Assembly (NCBI GenBank): GCA_037367405.1
Contig: JAZKJV010011400.1
Span: forward strand, 4,090,501 to 4,154,500
Reading direction: 5' to 3'
From: Ottelia alismoides
Taxonomy: Eukaryota > Streptophyta > Magnoliopsida > Alismatales > Hydrocharitaceae
Length of the DNA: 64,000 nucleotides
Shown: piece by piece, positions 48,877-56,886 of the stretch
Layout of the letters: each line of letters starts with the position of its first letter
Position numbering within the stretch: the stretch's first letter is position 1
Notes under the pieces: generated by a model
What the model saw: only the letters and a program-made list of their open reading frames with translations
What the model was told of the DNA's origin: nothing
Databases searched by the model: none
Program-made: the position numbers and the translations under genes

Positions 48877-49099
48877 GAACCGCAAAAAGTAAATGACCGG
48901 ACTCACCGCGCAGCAGAAATACAGACGAGACCATAGCCAAGCGCCTTAGGCGACAATGGTGGCGCACCGCGGAGCGGCAGATAGACGACATTGCGAGAGT
49001 CCAAAATGGCTGCATTTTGTGGGGCCGCGTCGTCGAAACGACATGTCTTTTGAGTGTGCGTAAGAAGGATTTCCCAGACACTCGCAGTTGGCTGATTAT
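48877..49099. mobile_element. Family-B element, right-truncated copy
   Basis: Left end GAACCGCAAAAAGTAAATGA, then internal sequence parallel to the copy at 29943-30228, including the GTCGT-CGAA-ACGAC hairpin and ACTCGCAGTTGGCTG. Similarity stops at about 49099, so the right inverted repeat is lost. It fills half of the 400-bp gap between the FHA-kinase and ATP-grasp genes; I see nothing in the rest (49100-49270). Confidence 0.8.
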
Positions 49100-49270
49100 G
49101 GCTAGTGCCCTTGAGCTGTGGAGGAGTGGATGCTGCGTCAACATGCACGTTCATCGCTCTGGGTAAAGCCCTCAACGCCGCTGTCGTATTATTCCAAGAT
49201 TTCGATAAACCGCGAAGGGTGGCCAACAGCGAAATTTCTGTTGCGAGCAGCGGCCTGTCCAAGGGAGCTT

Positions 49271-51115
49271 TCAGAACTTCAATCCATCCAGCAGAGCCCG
49301 TCGACGACGTTCGGCTTGCTCCGCGGCGGTGGGATCGCCGAACATGCGACACACTGCTTGCAGATCGGCCAGGGCTTCGCCTAATTGCATTCTAGAGAGA
49401 GGAGTGTTTTCCGCATTGAAATTCTGCTGCCGATACTCGACTACCTTCTGCCAGGCGGACTGTGCGGAAGGCATATCGCCTCCAGCCAGTTTTAGTCTTG
49501 CCTTGACACTCCACCAGTCGGCCAACAGTTCAGCTAGAGAATTCGAGGGAGTGGGAGAAAAAAAAGGAGACATGAGCTGTTCGGCCTGGCTCAGTTGCGC
49601 ATCTGCAGCTACCAGTTCTTTTTGCCCCACCTGGCATTCCGCTGCCAAGACGGCCAGGGACGCTTGCATAAACGGATCTTCTGCCAGCCACGCCGACAAG
49701 CCTTCGCGAGCTTCGCCTATCAACTGCATGGCAGCCGGGTAATTGCGCAAGTTAATCAGGCACCTGGCTTCTTCATGCAGGCTGACCAGCAGGGCGGCGT
49801 CTTGTTCCTGCTGATGAGTGATCCTGGCCGAGGTGACGCTGGCTTGGGCAACTTGCAAGGCCTCAATATTGCGAGCCTGGGCGCGCAGTGTCTGGCTTAA
49901 GGCCAGGCTGACACCTACAAAGTCAAAGGTCCGCAAGCTACGGAGGGCCAGGTATTCGCGAAAGTACGCTTCCGCCAACGCCAACTCGCCCTGGGCTTGC
50001 CAGCGTTCTGCCTTGTCGCGTAAAGCATCTGGAGAGGTCAGTTGCCCCATCACATCGACGGCTGCCTGAAATGCTGTGTACTGGATCCAGTTCCATTTCA
50101 ACTGGCAACCATAGACTTGATTGGCCATCCAGTCGAAGCGGTTGTTGACATACCGACCGCAGGTGCCAATTTCGTTCAGTTCGACAATGACTAATTGTCC
50201 ATTGGGCAACGAAGCCAGATCGAGGGCATAAGTTCTGGCCAGTCCTGTCTCGGCCAGTTCAGCAGCCACCTGGTTCGCAAACTCGGTGACCGTTCTTGCC
50301 TGCTCTTCCGGTTCGAAGTCGAGCTGGCGCGACACACTGCTCAGCTTGCCATCGATCACATAACAGCGGTACTCGCTGTGGGGCGCCAGGTCTAACGGCT
50401 CGGAGATCATGCACAGTTCGTCGTGAGGCAGCACACCACTCCATTCCCAAGGTCCATTCTTCGAAGTCGCATCGGCTTGGAGATCGCTGAGTACACAGAC
50501 AAAACCAAAGCCATTGCGCTGCTTGTGGACTGTCTTGATGAAAACCTGGTTATGCACCGCAAAGGCTTGCGAGACCTCTGGCCACAAAGCGAGGAGTTCG
50601 CCGAAGGTTATCAGGCACAGCCGCCGCCGCAGAAACCTCTGACGCAAATCACGATTGAAGAAAGCCAACCACTTTTCGATGACATCTTGCGAGCGTTGAT
50701 CGTTATATTGCCGAACCCACGGACAGTCACTGCGAAAGCGATTGACATCCGGTGGCGAGCCACGCAACAGGAGTGGTCGATCAGGCGGCTTGCACTCTTG
50801 ATTGCTAAGGCCATCCAGCCAAAGCTGCTCTTCGAGGATATAAACGGTGAAAGGCAAAGAAGCTCTCTGCAAAAGCTTCATTTCCGTACATTGTTCACGA
50901 TCGACTAACAGCGATACGTTTTCGGGATATCGGCGAGCCCAATGGTCGGGCGGACAATCCTTGTGCCCATTGATATAGGCCAAGAGATCATCTTCACGTA
51001 TGGCCGAGGCGTCCAAGCCGAAGCATTGCGCTTGATAGAAGTGAAAACGACTGCGGTAGACGTAGCAGAACATTGGCCGAAGAGCACAATCTTTAGGGAG
51101 GCCGCTAAAAATCAT
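49271..51115 (-). CDS. ATP-grasp domain protein with TPR-like C-terminus
   Basis: 614 residues from ATG at 51115 (a TTG at 51166 is the longest form). The middle (about residues 170-345) resembles the ATP-grasp domain of DUF4343 type: 'FIKTVHKQRNGFGFV', 'SEYRCYVIDGKLSSVSRQ', and 'YALDLASLPNGQLVIVELNEIG', where the final Asp/Glu/Asn residues are the expected Mg/ATP ligands. The C-terminal about 240 residues are TPR-like helices ('AERWQAQGELALAEAYFREYLAL'). ATP-grasp enzymes form amide or thioester bonds through acyl-phosphates; the substrate is unknown. It lies between the kinase and hydrolase genes within the T6SS region. Confidence 0.72.
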   Translation of the reverse strand: MIFSGLPKDCALRPMFCYVYRSRFHFYQAQCFGLDASAIREDDLLAYINGHKDCPPDHWARRYPENVSLLVDREQCTEMKLLQRASLPFTVYILEEQLWLDGLSNQECKPPDRPLLLRGSPPDVNRFRSDCPWVRQYNDQRSQDVIEKWLAFFNRDLRQRFLRRRLCLITFGELLALWPEVSQAFAVHNQVFIKTVHKQRNGFGFVCVLSDLQADATSKNGPWEWSGVLPHDELCMISEPLDLAPHSEYRCYVIDGKLSSVSRQLDFEPEEQARTVTEFANQVAAELAETGLARTYALDLASLPNGQLVIVELNEIGTCGRYVNNRFDWMANQVYGCQLKWNWIQYTAFQAAVDVMGQLTSPDALRDKAERWQAQGELALAEAYFREYLALRSLRTFDFVGVSLALSQTLRAQARNIEALQVAQASVTSARITHQQEQDAALLVSLHEEARCLINLRNYPAAMQLIGEAREGLSAWLAEDPFMQASLAVLAAECQVGQKELVAADAQLSQAEQLMSPFFSPTPSNSLAELLADWWSVKARLKLAGGDMPSAQSAWQKVVEYRQQNFNAENTPLSRMQLGEALADLQAVCRMFGDPTAAEQAERRRRALLDGLKF

Positions 51116-51146
51116 GGTCGGGATACTCTGGGCCTGGTCTGAGCCA

Positions 51147-51195
51147 AATTGGAACCGCGCGCACAAGTAGCCACTGCCGTCAGGCAGTGGAAGAT
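51147..51195 (+). repeat. Family-A repeat, copy A5 (left half only)
   Basis: AATTGGAACCGCG followed by GTAGCCACTGCC and a hairpin CCACTGCC/GGCAGTGG with loop GTCA. The stem differs from the usual CCACCGTC/GACGGTGG at two positions on each side, and pairing is kept. Confidence 0.65.
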
Positions 51196-51310
51196 GACGA
51201 GCAATACATCACACCGCCCTGGAAGGCGACTGCGAGCGCACTGGTGGATACTCTGGTTTTCGATCCGGATTTCCAGAAGTTGCGTTGTTGAGCGAGATTT
51301 TCTGAGAATT

Positions 51311-51412
51311 AATTGGACAGCGCCAGTTGGTGAGCTGCGTAGCCACCTTCGCCAGACGATGGAAGCGAAGGTTAACGCTTTCCACCACTTGGCAGCGGTG
51401 GCGACGAAGACT
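51311..51412 (+). repeat. Family-A repeat, copy A4
   Basis: Starts AATTGGACAGCGCCA, has both hairpins with small mismatches (CCACCTTC/GACGATGG and CCACCACTTGGCAGCGGTGG) and the central GAAGGTTAACGCTT, and ends near GCGACGAAGAC. Confidence 0.85.
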
Positions 51413-51539
51413 GCATGCAGTGACATTAACCAGGTTGGTAAATTAACAGAAAACCTGGCAACATTTTTCGACTCGCGGCGATAACGGCAGTGGTAATTCA
51501 ATCAATCCTTATCACGCACGTGCAGCAGGAACAGGAAAA

Positions 51540-52424
51540 GTGGCAATCATCCCTCCCTCCAGTGATGGTGACGTTAAATGTTATAACTTGACTCGTTCCG
51601 CAGTCTCTAACCCACGAGTTTACTTCGTAAACGGAATTCGTGTTCTACCCACCGAGCATGCGGTGACAGCCGCTTATCTGTCGCTGTTGATTGAGCGGCC
51701 GGTTTGGGGCGTATACAACAAAACTGCCGGGCAACGACTCGGGTCGCTGGTGGACCTGGTGCAGTGTCTGTTCGACTACACGCAAAACGCTACCGCTCGA
51801 GTATTCTCGCCCAGCAAGTTGGGCAAGCCAGCCAAGGTGACCGAAGCTCAGGTTCCGGAGTTCTTACAAAATCTGGAGAAGAACTATGTCGTCTGGAATA
51901 AGGCAACCTTGGCTCTGTTCAAAGAGCTCGTGACCAACCGCAGGCAGGAACAGCTGATTGTGGCTCACAGCCAAGGTAATCTGATCACTTCCAACGCTCT
52001 GTTTGTGCTGGAAGATGTATTGGGATCGGCAGCGCTGAGGAATATACGCGTTTATTCCTTGGCTTCGCCCTCACCGGGCTGGCCTGTCAGCCTCAGTAAG
52101 GTTAACGAAGGTGGTGGCCGGCAGGATAACGCGTTCATGAATGACCTGGTTGCATTGCTGCGGCCACATAACGCGGCTGCCAAGTTGGGCGTGCGGGGAT
52201 TCCAGAATTCAGGCGATTTCCGGACGCATAGTGGAGCTGGTCTGATCGGAGTCGAGAAGCCTCATAACGTGAATGAGATTATCGAGACCTTGAACTTTTT
52301 ACGCTCGATCCGCAAAGACTTGCATCTGTTACCTGACATCAGCCAGGAATCGCTACAGCGAGCGGCTCGTATCGCCGATCACGAAGTCAACGGCAACAAG
52401 GGTGGAGCGTCGGGAAGCTGGTAG
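51540..52424 (+). CDS. Alpha/beta-hydrolase-like protein, candidate lipase-type T6SS cargo
   Basis: A 294-residue protein from a GTG at 51540 with AGGA upstream. 'VYFVNGIRVLPTEH' (first strand and oxyanion-type loop) and 'QLIVAHSQGNLITSNAL', with the nucleophile elbow A-H-S-Q-G (Ser144), point to the alpha/beta-hydrolase fold. His in 'EKPHNVNEII' or 'FRTHSGAG' may complete the triad. There is no signal peptide. Similar hydrolases serve as T6SS phospholipase effectors, and this gene faces the T6SS operon, but no direct fusion to VgrG or PAAR is present, so the role is inference. Its substrate and any immunity partner are unknown. Confidence 0.62.
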   Translation: MAIIPPSSDGDVKCYNLTRSAVSNPRVYFVNGIRVLPTEHAVTAAYLSLLIERPVWGVYNKTAGQRLGSLVDLVQCLFDYTQNATARVFSPSKLGKPAKVTEAQVPEFLQNLEKNYVVWNKATLALFKELVTNRRQEQLIVAHSQGNLITSNALFVLEDVLGSAALRNIRVYSLASPSPGWPVSLSKVNEGGGRQDNAFMNDLVALLRPHNAAAKLGVRGFQNSGDFRTHSGAGLIGVEKPHNVNEIIETLNFLRSIRKDLHLLPDISQESLQRAARIADHEVNGNKGGASGSW

Positions 52425-52440
52425 GCTGCATTTCTGGATT

Positions 52441-52515
52441 GAACGGTGCTCGATAGAACGGTGCTCGATAGAACGGTGCTCGATAGAACGGTGCTCGATT
52501 GGACGGTGCTCGATT
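52441..52515 (+). repeat. 15-bp tandem repeat, five units
   Basis: Five units of GAACGGTGCTCGATA/T, the last starting GGACGG, running directly into the ATTGGACAGCG end of the adjacent family-A copy. The unit end GATTGGAC resembles the repeat's own terminus. Non-coding, just after the hydrolase stop codon. Confidence 0.9.
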
Positions 52516-52615
52516 GGACAGCGCCACTGGGCAAGCTGCGTAGCCACCGTCGCCAGACGGTGGACGCGAAAGTTAACGCATTCCACCGCTTGGCAGCGGT
52601 GGCTACGAAGACTAA
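52513..52615 (+). repeat. Family-A repeat, copy A6 (best preserved)
   Basis: ATTGGACAGCGCCACTGGGC, then GTAGCCACCGTCGCCAGACG, the spacer CGCGAAAGTTAACGCATT, and CCACCGCTTGGCAGCGGTGG, ending GCTACGAAGACTAA. Both hairpins are perfect. It lies between the convergent hydrolase and TIGR02270-like genes and could end transcription from both sides. Confidence 0.9.
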
Positions 52616-52684
52616 ATCCAGCGAAGTTCCCCGGCGGCAGGTGACGCGGTTCAATCCACTTCTACTCAAACCCGTAGGTTTCGT

Positions 52685-53914
52685 TTAGTTCGGTGCGAAT
52701 ATGGACCAGGCAACTGCAGGTTGGATGCTGGCCAACAGTCGCCGCGCGGACGACTGCTTGAAAGTGCGACGCATGGCGAATCGTGCTTGTTCGAACAAAT
52801 CGGCCGAAGCGAGACTGCTGTGGGCTTCGTCGGTGGCTTCCAGGCCACGATGGATGCGCTTAAGCGAGCTCCACTGGTCCCTATGTTTTTCCCAGGCAGC
52901 GTGAGCTGACTCCGCATCAGGAATCAGCCCTTGCTGTGCCAAGGCCTCATCGATTTCGTTGTCGTTTTCAGCTGGCAGATTGACCAGTTGCTGAGTAGAC
53001 ACATCGATACCGGTCAAACGCCTGAACTCTTGGCTGGCCGCAAGCATGGTCGGGACATCTGGCGATTTCATTAGATTGCAGATGAGCGGAATGATTTGTG
53101 GATTGCCGGCGTTGCTGGCCAGCTTCAGTCGCTCGGCACCCAATGATTCTTCTTTGATCATAGATTCGATCAGCGGCCAATCCGCTGCGTCGCCCACCAA
53201 GGACAAGACCTGGGCTGCCTCGAGTCGTATCGGTGTGTTCGTTTCGATATGTGTGCGACAGTACTCCAGCAGCCATGGCTGTCGCGACCAGGTGGCGGCA
53301 ACGGATGCGAGGTTCTGCAGCCGTGGATCGTCCGAACTCCAAGCCGCATTAAGATGATCGCTTTCGATCACAGCGTCGGTCGATTGGCCCAACATGGTCC
53401 AGTCGATCACGCGAGCTGGAGTATCGCTGGGAGTAGCGAATCGCTCGAGTATCTCCGGTCCGATCGGAAGTTCGCGGTGGCTGGCCAACCCCAAGGCCAC
53501 GGCTTCGGCGGCTGTAGATGGTAGCGCCTGGGTGCGATGTAACTGGCGATGACCGACAAACGGTGGTGCACAACAGAATGCATAGGCAAAACCAAGTTGG
53601 TTCTGTGCGGTGGCTGCCGACAAATGCGTCAGGAGTATATCATCGGTATCCACGCGGTAGAGCATGGGTAAACAGGCGGAGAATACTTGGGCCTCACTTC
53701 CGGCCAGGTGCTCTTCAAATTTTGCCTGGGCATGCGGGTAGGAGAGTACCAGAGCATCAGCATGAGCCGCCAGGCGCGCGTCCAACTTGGCTAAGTCATG
53801 GCTGAACCAATCTCGTGCCATGACTTTGTCTTGGCGCAGCGACCACAACGCCTGCAACTCTTCAAAGTGCTCGTCGATAACGGAGTCTAGCCAGGATTTC
53901 TTTTCGACGATCAT
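52685..53914 (-). CDS. TIGR02270-like T6SS-associated HEAT-type protein
   Basis: A 409-residue, mostly helical protein. Features such as 'VIDEHFEELQALWSLR', 'GSEAQVFSACLPMLYRVD', 'AAWSSDDPRLQNLASVAATW' and 'IRLEAAQVLSLVGDAADWPLIE' match my memory of the TIGR02270 family, which is found beside VgrG/PAAR genes in T6SS loci and contains HEAT-like repeats. Its function is unestablished; a chaperone or adaptor role for cargo is plausible. It is the last gene of the minus-strand T6SS operon, 66 bp from the DUF6484-like gene. Confidence 0.72.
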   Translation of the reverse strand: MIVEKKSWLDSVIDEHFEELQALWSLRQDKVMARDWFSHDLAKLDARLAAHADALVLSYPHAQAKFEEHLAGSEAQVFSACLPMLYRVDTDDILLTHLSAATAQNQLGFAYAFCCAPPFVGHRQLHRTQALPSTAAEAVALGLASHRELPIGPEILERFATPSDTPARVIDWTMLGQSTDAVIESDHLNAAWSSDDPRLQNLASVAATWSRQPWLLEYCRTHIETNTPIRLEAAQVLSLVGDAADWPLIESMIKEESLGAERLKLASNAGNPQIIPLICNLMKSPDVPTMLAASQEFRRLTGIDVSTQQLVNLPAENDNEIDEALAQQGLIPDAESAHAAWEKHRDQWSSLKRIHRGLEATDEAHSSLASADLFEQARFAMRRTFKQSSARRLLASIQPAVAWSIFAPN

Positions 53915-53979
53915 GCGGTTACTGGCGTAAGGAGTTGCAAGTTGGATATCCGCTACTGCTCATGGGTGGCAACGCTCGT

Positions 53980-54417
53980 TCAATTGATTTGGACCGAGCC
54001 ACCACGAATCTTCTGGACTCGCTTAGCCAGAGAGGCGATGTCGACACCTTGGCTCAAGATCTTGCCGTCACTGCGCAGCTTGATGGATGCCTCGCCGCAT
54101 TTCAGCGATAGTTCATTGGCGGCCTCGATCTGGACGCTCTGCAGATTGCGTGGATTATAAGCGCCCACTTTCCCGAGAATGCAGCCGATTTCCTGAGGAT
54201 CGGACGGTACCGCGACCAGCACGCTATCACCCGGCAAGACCGAGATGGAATGGCCTGAAGCATCGAGCATAAAGTGGCACAGTAGCTTTTCAGATTGATT
54301 CGGCCTCTGGCACAGGGTCACCAAGGCATTACCGCTCTCGGTTAACTCAACCACATAGCCTGTTCTCAGGTCAGCGCCGACGGATGCCGCGCTCGATAAC
54401 AACGCTTGATTCATCAT
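53980..54417 (-). CDS. DUF6484-like small T6SS-associated protein
   Basis: 145 residues from ATG at 54417 (an adjacent ATG is at 54414 and a GTG at 54426). A beta-rich N-terminal half ('TGYVVELTESGNALVTL', 'SVLPGDSVLVAVPSDPQEIGCILGKVGAY') looks like an OB-type fold. The C-terminal half ('SVQIEAANELSLKCGEASIKLRSDGKILSQG') resembles the beta-prism repeats of VgrG/gp5 needles. This layout matches DUF6484, found next to T6SS effectors. It may cap or adapt the spike. 14 bp separate it from the upstream secreted-protein gene. Confidence 0.65.
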   Translation of the reverse strand: MMNQALLSSAASVGADLRTGYVVELTESGNALVTLCQRPNQSEKLLCHFMLDASGHSISVLPGDSVLVAVPSDPQEIGCILGKVGAYNPRNLQSVQIEAANELSLKCGEASIKLRSDGKILSQGVDIASLAKRVQKIRGGSVQIN

Positions 54418-54431
54418 TGGTCTCACATGGT

Positions 54432-55412
54432 CTAATTGGCTTGAATCGTAAATTCTTCTGTCGTGAGCTTCAGCATGCCCGTGATCTGAGCCTCATCTTT
54501 GGGCTCGACCTCGACGAAGTGCACAGTAATAATGGCTCGATAAGTACCAGGCTTGGCATAGACTGACTTGCTGAGCTTTAACCGTATCGATTCGTCGGCC
54601 AGCAGCGCCAGCTTTCCGCCTGTCATCTTCTCCGTCGACGTGGACTTCTGTGTTGGCTCTACCACCAGTTCGTTGCGGGCGACATCCAAGGTTTGAGCGG
54701 TTCCTGCCTGTTCAAGTACGCTACTCAAAGCCAGGGTCACGCGAGTGACGTTTGAAGTACTGGAGATCGGGTTGGAGATGATAGTTTTTTCGATTCCGGT
54801 ATTGGTAAGCTCGATCTGAAAGGCGAGTTTGTCTTTCGCAAGAAATTTGGCTTGCGCGCTTTTGGCCCGGCCCTCAATGACTCGGTATCGCTTGGTGCGT
54901 ACCTGGTCGATAGCTTTGCGCGAGATCTTCAAAAAGTTGTCTAACGATGGTGGGACTTCGCCAATAGGAAATGTTTTTAGCTGGATCGAACTGGGGTCAG
55001 CACCCGCACCGCGACCAAGCGTTAGGGTAGCCACCGTTGGAGCCAGACTCTTGGGAGATGCGAGCCCTGAGAAACCGGCATCCAGCAGTTCGGCATCGCA
55101 CTGTTCGTATAACGCTCGCTCCAGCACACACTTGTACTTGCCAATTTCTGGCTTATCGATCGAAGCGGTTACTTCTACATAGCTATCAGCATCTTTGACC
55201 AGCGTGGCGGACAGGAATCCTCCGGGGACATCCGAATTGACAAGGATGAAAGGATTGTTCATGGTCTGCTTGCCGGACTGAGGATTGGTAGTGGTGACTT
55301 GGGCTAGCGAGAGGTTGGACAGGACCACGCAGACAGCGAAACAAACTAGCCTGAAAATCAAACGCAATCGCGCCGGGCTAGTACTGGTGAATATCGTACC
55401 AGAGTTGACCAT
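54432..55412 (-). CDS. Secreted beta-rich protein of unknown function in the T6SS operon
   Basis: 326 residues from ATG at 55412 (TTG at 55424 is also possible). A clear signal peptide (RLIFRLVCFAVCVVLSNLSLAQ) ends near residue 40. The mature part is beta-rich with regular spacing and no recognised domain ('GGFLSATLVKDADSYVEVTASID', 'YRAIITVHFVEVEPK'). Location between the PAAR-metzincin gene and the DUF6484-like gene raises the possibility that it is a periplasmic immunity protein for the metzincin effector. The sequence gives no direct proof. Confidence 0.62.
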   Translation of the reverse strand: MVNSGTIFTSTSPARLRLIFRLVCFAVCVVLSNLSLAQVTTTNPQSGKQTMNNPFILVNSDVPGGFLSATLVKDADSYVEVTASIDKPEIGKYKCVLERALYEQCDAELLDAGFSGLASPKSLAPTVATLTLGRGAGADPSSIQLKTFPIGEVPPSLDNFLKISRKAIDQVRTKRYRVIEGRAKSAQAKFLAKDKLAFQIELTNTGIEKTIISNPISSTSNVTRVTLALSSVLEQAGTAQTLDVARNELVVEPTQKSTSTEKMTGGKLALLADESIRLKLSKSVYAKPGTYRAIITVHFVEVEPKDEAQITGMLKLTTEEFTIQAN

Positions 55413-55426
55413 AGTGCCGTCCAACC

Positions 55427-55456
55427 AGGAACTGCAAAAAAATAATTGACCGGACT
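55427..55456 (+). mobile_element. Isolated family-B terminal repeat
   Basis: AGGAACTGCAAAAAAATAAT followed by TGACCGGACT: 30 bp matching the family-B left end at about 27 positions. No internal or right-end sequence is present. It lies 7 bp beyond the stop codon of the PAAR-metzincin gene, in the 51-bp gap before the secreted-protein gene. Confidence 0.65.
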
Positions 55457-55463
55457 TATCGTG

Positions 55464-56882
55464 TTACCATTTCAGAACTTTGGTTTTACCAACTTTCGTC
55501 TCGGCCTTTTTGGCGAACCATGCATGAAAGTCGATCATATGTCGCTCGTAAGTCCACGAGCCCGAATTCATGATGCTCGAAGGTTCATTGGTGTACTTGC
55601 GGGCGGGATCGCACGCACCTTCGGGATATTCGTCGTACATCCCGATTAAGTGCCCAAACTCGTGAGCCCGCACTGTAACTGGTACGCCAGTATGTTTCTC
55701 CCACCATGTATGCGAGTACCACCACTTGGGACCTCCCCAATCATTGGCATCGTTGGAGCCTTTGTTCAGCGCCACCTTCTTCCCATGACCACCGGCAAAC
55801 TTGCAGCGGATTCGTATTGGAAAGACACAGCAGGCGCGATCCAGAGCGCAGTTGCAATTGTCACCGCGTTTACAGAGTGTTCTATGCAGTTTCCACTTCT
55901 TATCCCAAATGCTTTCTATCTCTTGCTTCCAAAGCAGTTTTCTGAAAAAGGTGGCCCGGGCTCCATCCTTTAGATCGAAACCGACGTTCTTGGTAACGAT
56001 GACTGCCCCGCGTTTGATCTCGATGGCATACGTCATGTCCCAGCCGTAATTGACGCCGGTCGGCAACCACACATCGACGCCGCCAGGCAGCGTGAATTTT
56101 TTGTACTGAGGGGTCGTACGTTGCTGCGAAATAATCTCCTGCGGCACGTCGTCGACATGTTTAATCTTCAGCTTGCCTGACTTGACCGCCTTGCCATAAC
56201 CAGAGGCGGTCAGTTGTAGCCCAACTTCTTTTCTCCAGGGGCCGCGCCGGCAAGTCCATCGGAACCGAGCATGTTCTCCATTCATCGGAATGGAGGTGCT
56301 GCCGATAGTCTTGCCAGGTTCTTGCGCGATCTTGATGCCGATACTCTTGCCCGAAAGATTCTCGGTCTTTACCTCGAAATCGACTTGATCGCCGCAGCAG
56401 GCTTCGCTTTCAATCCACTTGACTTCCTTGATCTTTCGTTTCTTTGGTGACTGGCTACTACCCATTCCAAAATTGGGTGGCTGGATCTCTGGGGCAGGTG
56501 GCGTATTGGTTGGAGACGAACCGTTCAGCAGCATAATGTCGGCCAGTCGAAAGACATTTTCGCCATCGGCTTTTACGTCGAAGGAATACATCTTCGGGTA
56601 GGCTTTGCCTTTGATGCGATTGGATACTACGCCCAAAGCCACCCCAGGCTCATCTCCGGTGCTGGTCATGAAAAACGAGGATTTGATCATGATCGGCTGG
56701 CCATCGCACGTAACCGTTTTCGAACCGTTGGCCGTATCGGTGGACATGGCCATATTGGGATAAGGAATCGGAATCGGTCCGCCAGGTGACGGTGTTTTGC
56801 AGACGTCGGGGAAGACCATCACCATGCCATTGCTGGCCTTGTGGACAACGGTCATGAAGTTGACGATGACGGTGGCGGGCAT
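55464..56882 (-). CDS. DUF4150 (PAAR-like) - metzincin-like protease fusion, candidate T6SS spike effector
   Basis: 472 residues from ATG at 56882, 4 bp after the ketosynthase-like stop codon. Residues about 15-125 are a DUF4150 PAAR-like domain ('FPDVCKTPSPGGPIPIPYPN', 'GQPIMIKSSFFMTSTGDEPG'), which caps the VgrG spike. A beta-rich middle (about 155-255) follows. The C-terminal domain carries HEFGHLIGMYD (His407, Glu408, His411, Asp417) and a Met-turn SIMN (Met438): an HExxHxxGxxD zincin of the metzincin type, like snapalysin in its third ligand. Two Cys-rich stretches lie before it. Likely a secreted Zn protease delivered by T6SS; target unknown. Confidence 0.8.
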   Translation of the reverse strand: MPATVIVNFMTVVHKASNGMVMVFPDVCKTPSPGGPIPIPYPNMAMSTDTANGSKTVTCDGQPIMIKSSFFMTSTGDEPGVALGVVSNRIKGKAYPKMYSFDVKADGENVFRLADIMLLNGSSPTNTPPAPEIQPPNFGMGSSQSPKKRKIKEVKWIESEACCGDQVDFEVKTENLSGKSIGIKIAQEPGKTIGSTSIPMNGEHARFRWTCRRGPWRKEVGLQLTASGYGKAVKSGKLKIKHVDDVPQEIISQQRTTPQYKKFTLPGGVDVWLPTGVNYGWDMTYAIEIKRGAVIVTKNVGFDLKDGARATFFRKLLWKQEIESIWDKKWKLHRTLCKRGDNCNCALDRACCVFPIRIRCKFAGGHGKKVALNKGSNDANDWGGPKWWYSHTWWEKHTGVPVTVRAHEFGHLIGMYDEYPEGACDPARKYTNEPSSIMNSGSWTYERHMIDFHAWFAKKAETKVGKTKVLKW

Positions 56883-56886
56883 TTTC

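Larger units (their letters stand above)
51116..51539. other. Intergenic region with two family-A repeats
   Basis: About 420 bp between divergent genes (ATP-grasp, minus; hydrolase, plus). It holds a degenerate family-A copy (51147-51195) and a near-complete one (51311-51412). Promoters for both genes should be here. No gene was recognised. Confidence 0.5.

Noticed and set aside
48871..48906. Longer start for the FHA-kinase
   Set aside because: The extension (MSPVIYFLRFVT) is translated from the family-B element end and has no kinase/FHA similarity; the ATG at 48870 is preferred.
52441..52515. CRISPR-like short array
   Set aside because: Units are contiguous 15-mers with no spacers.
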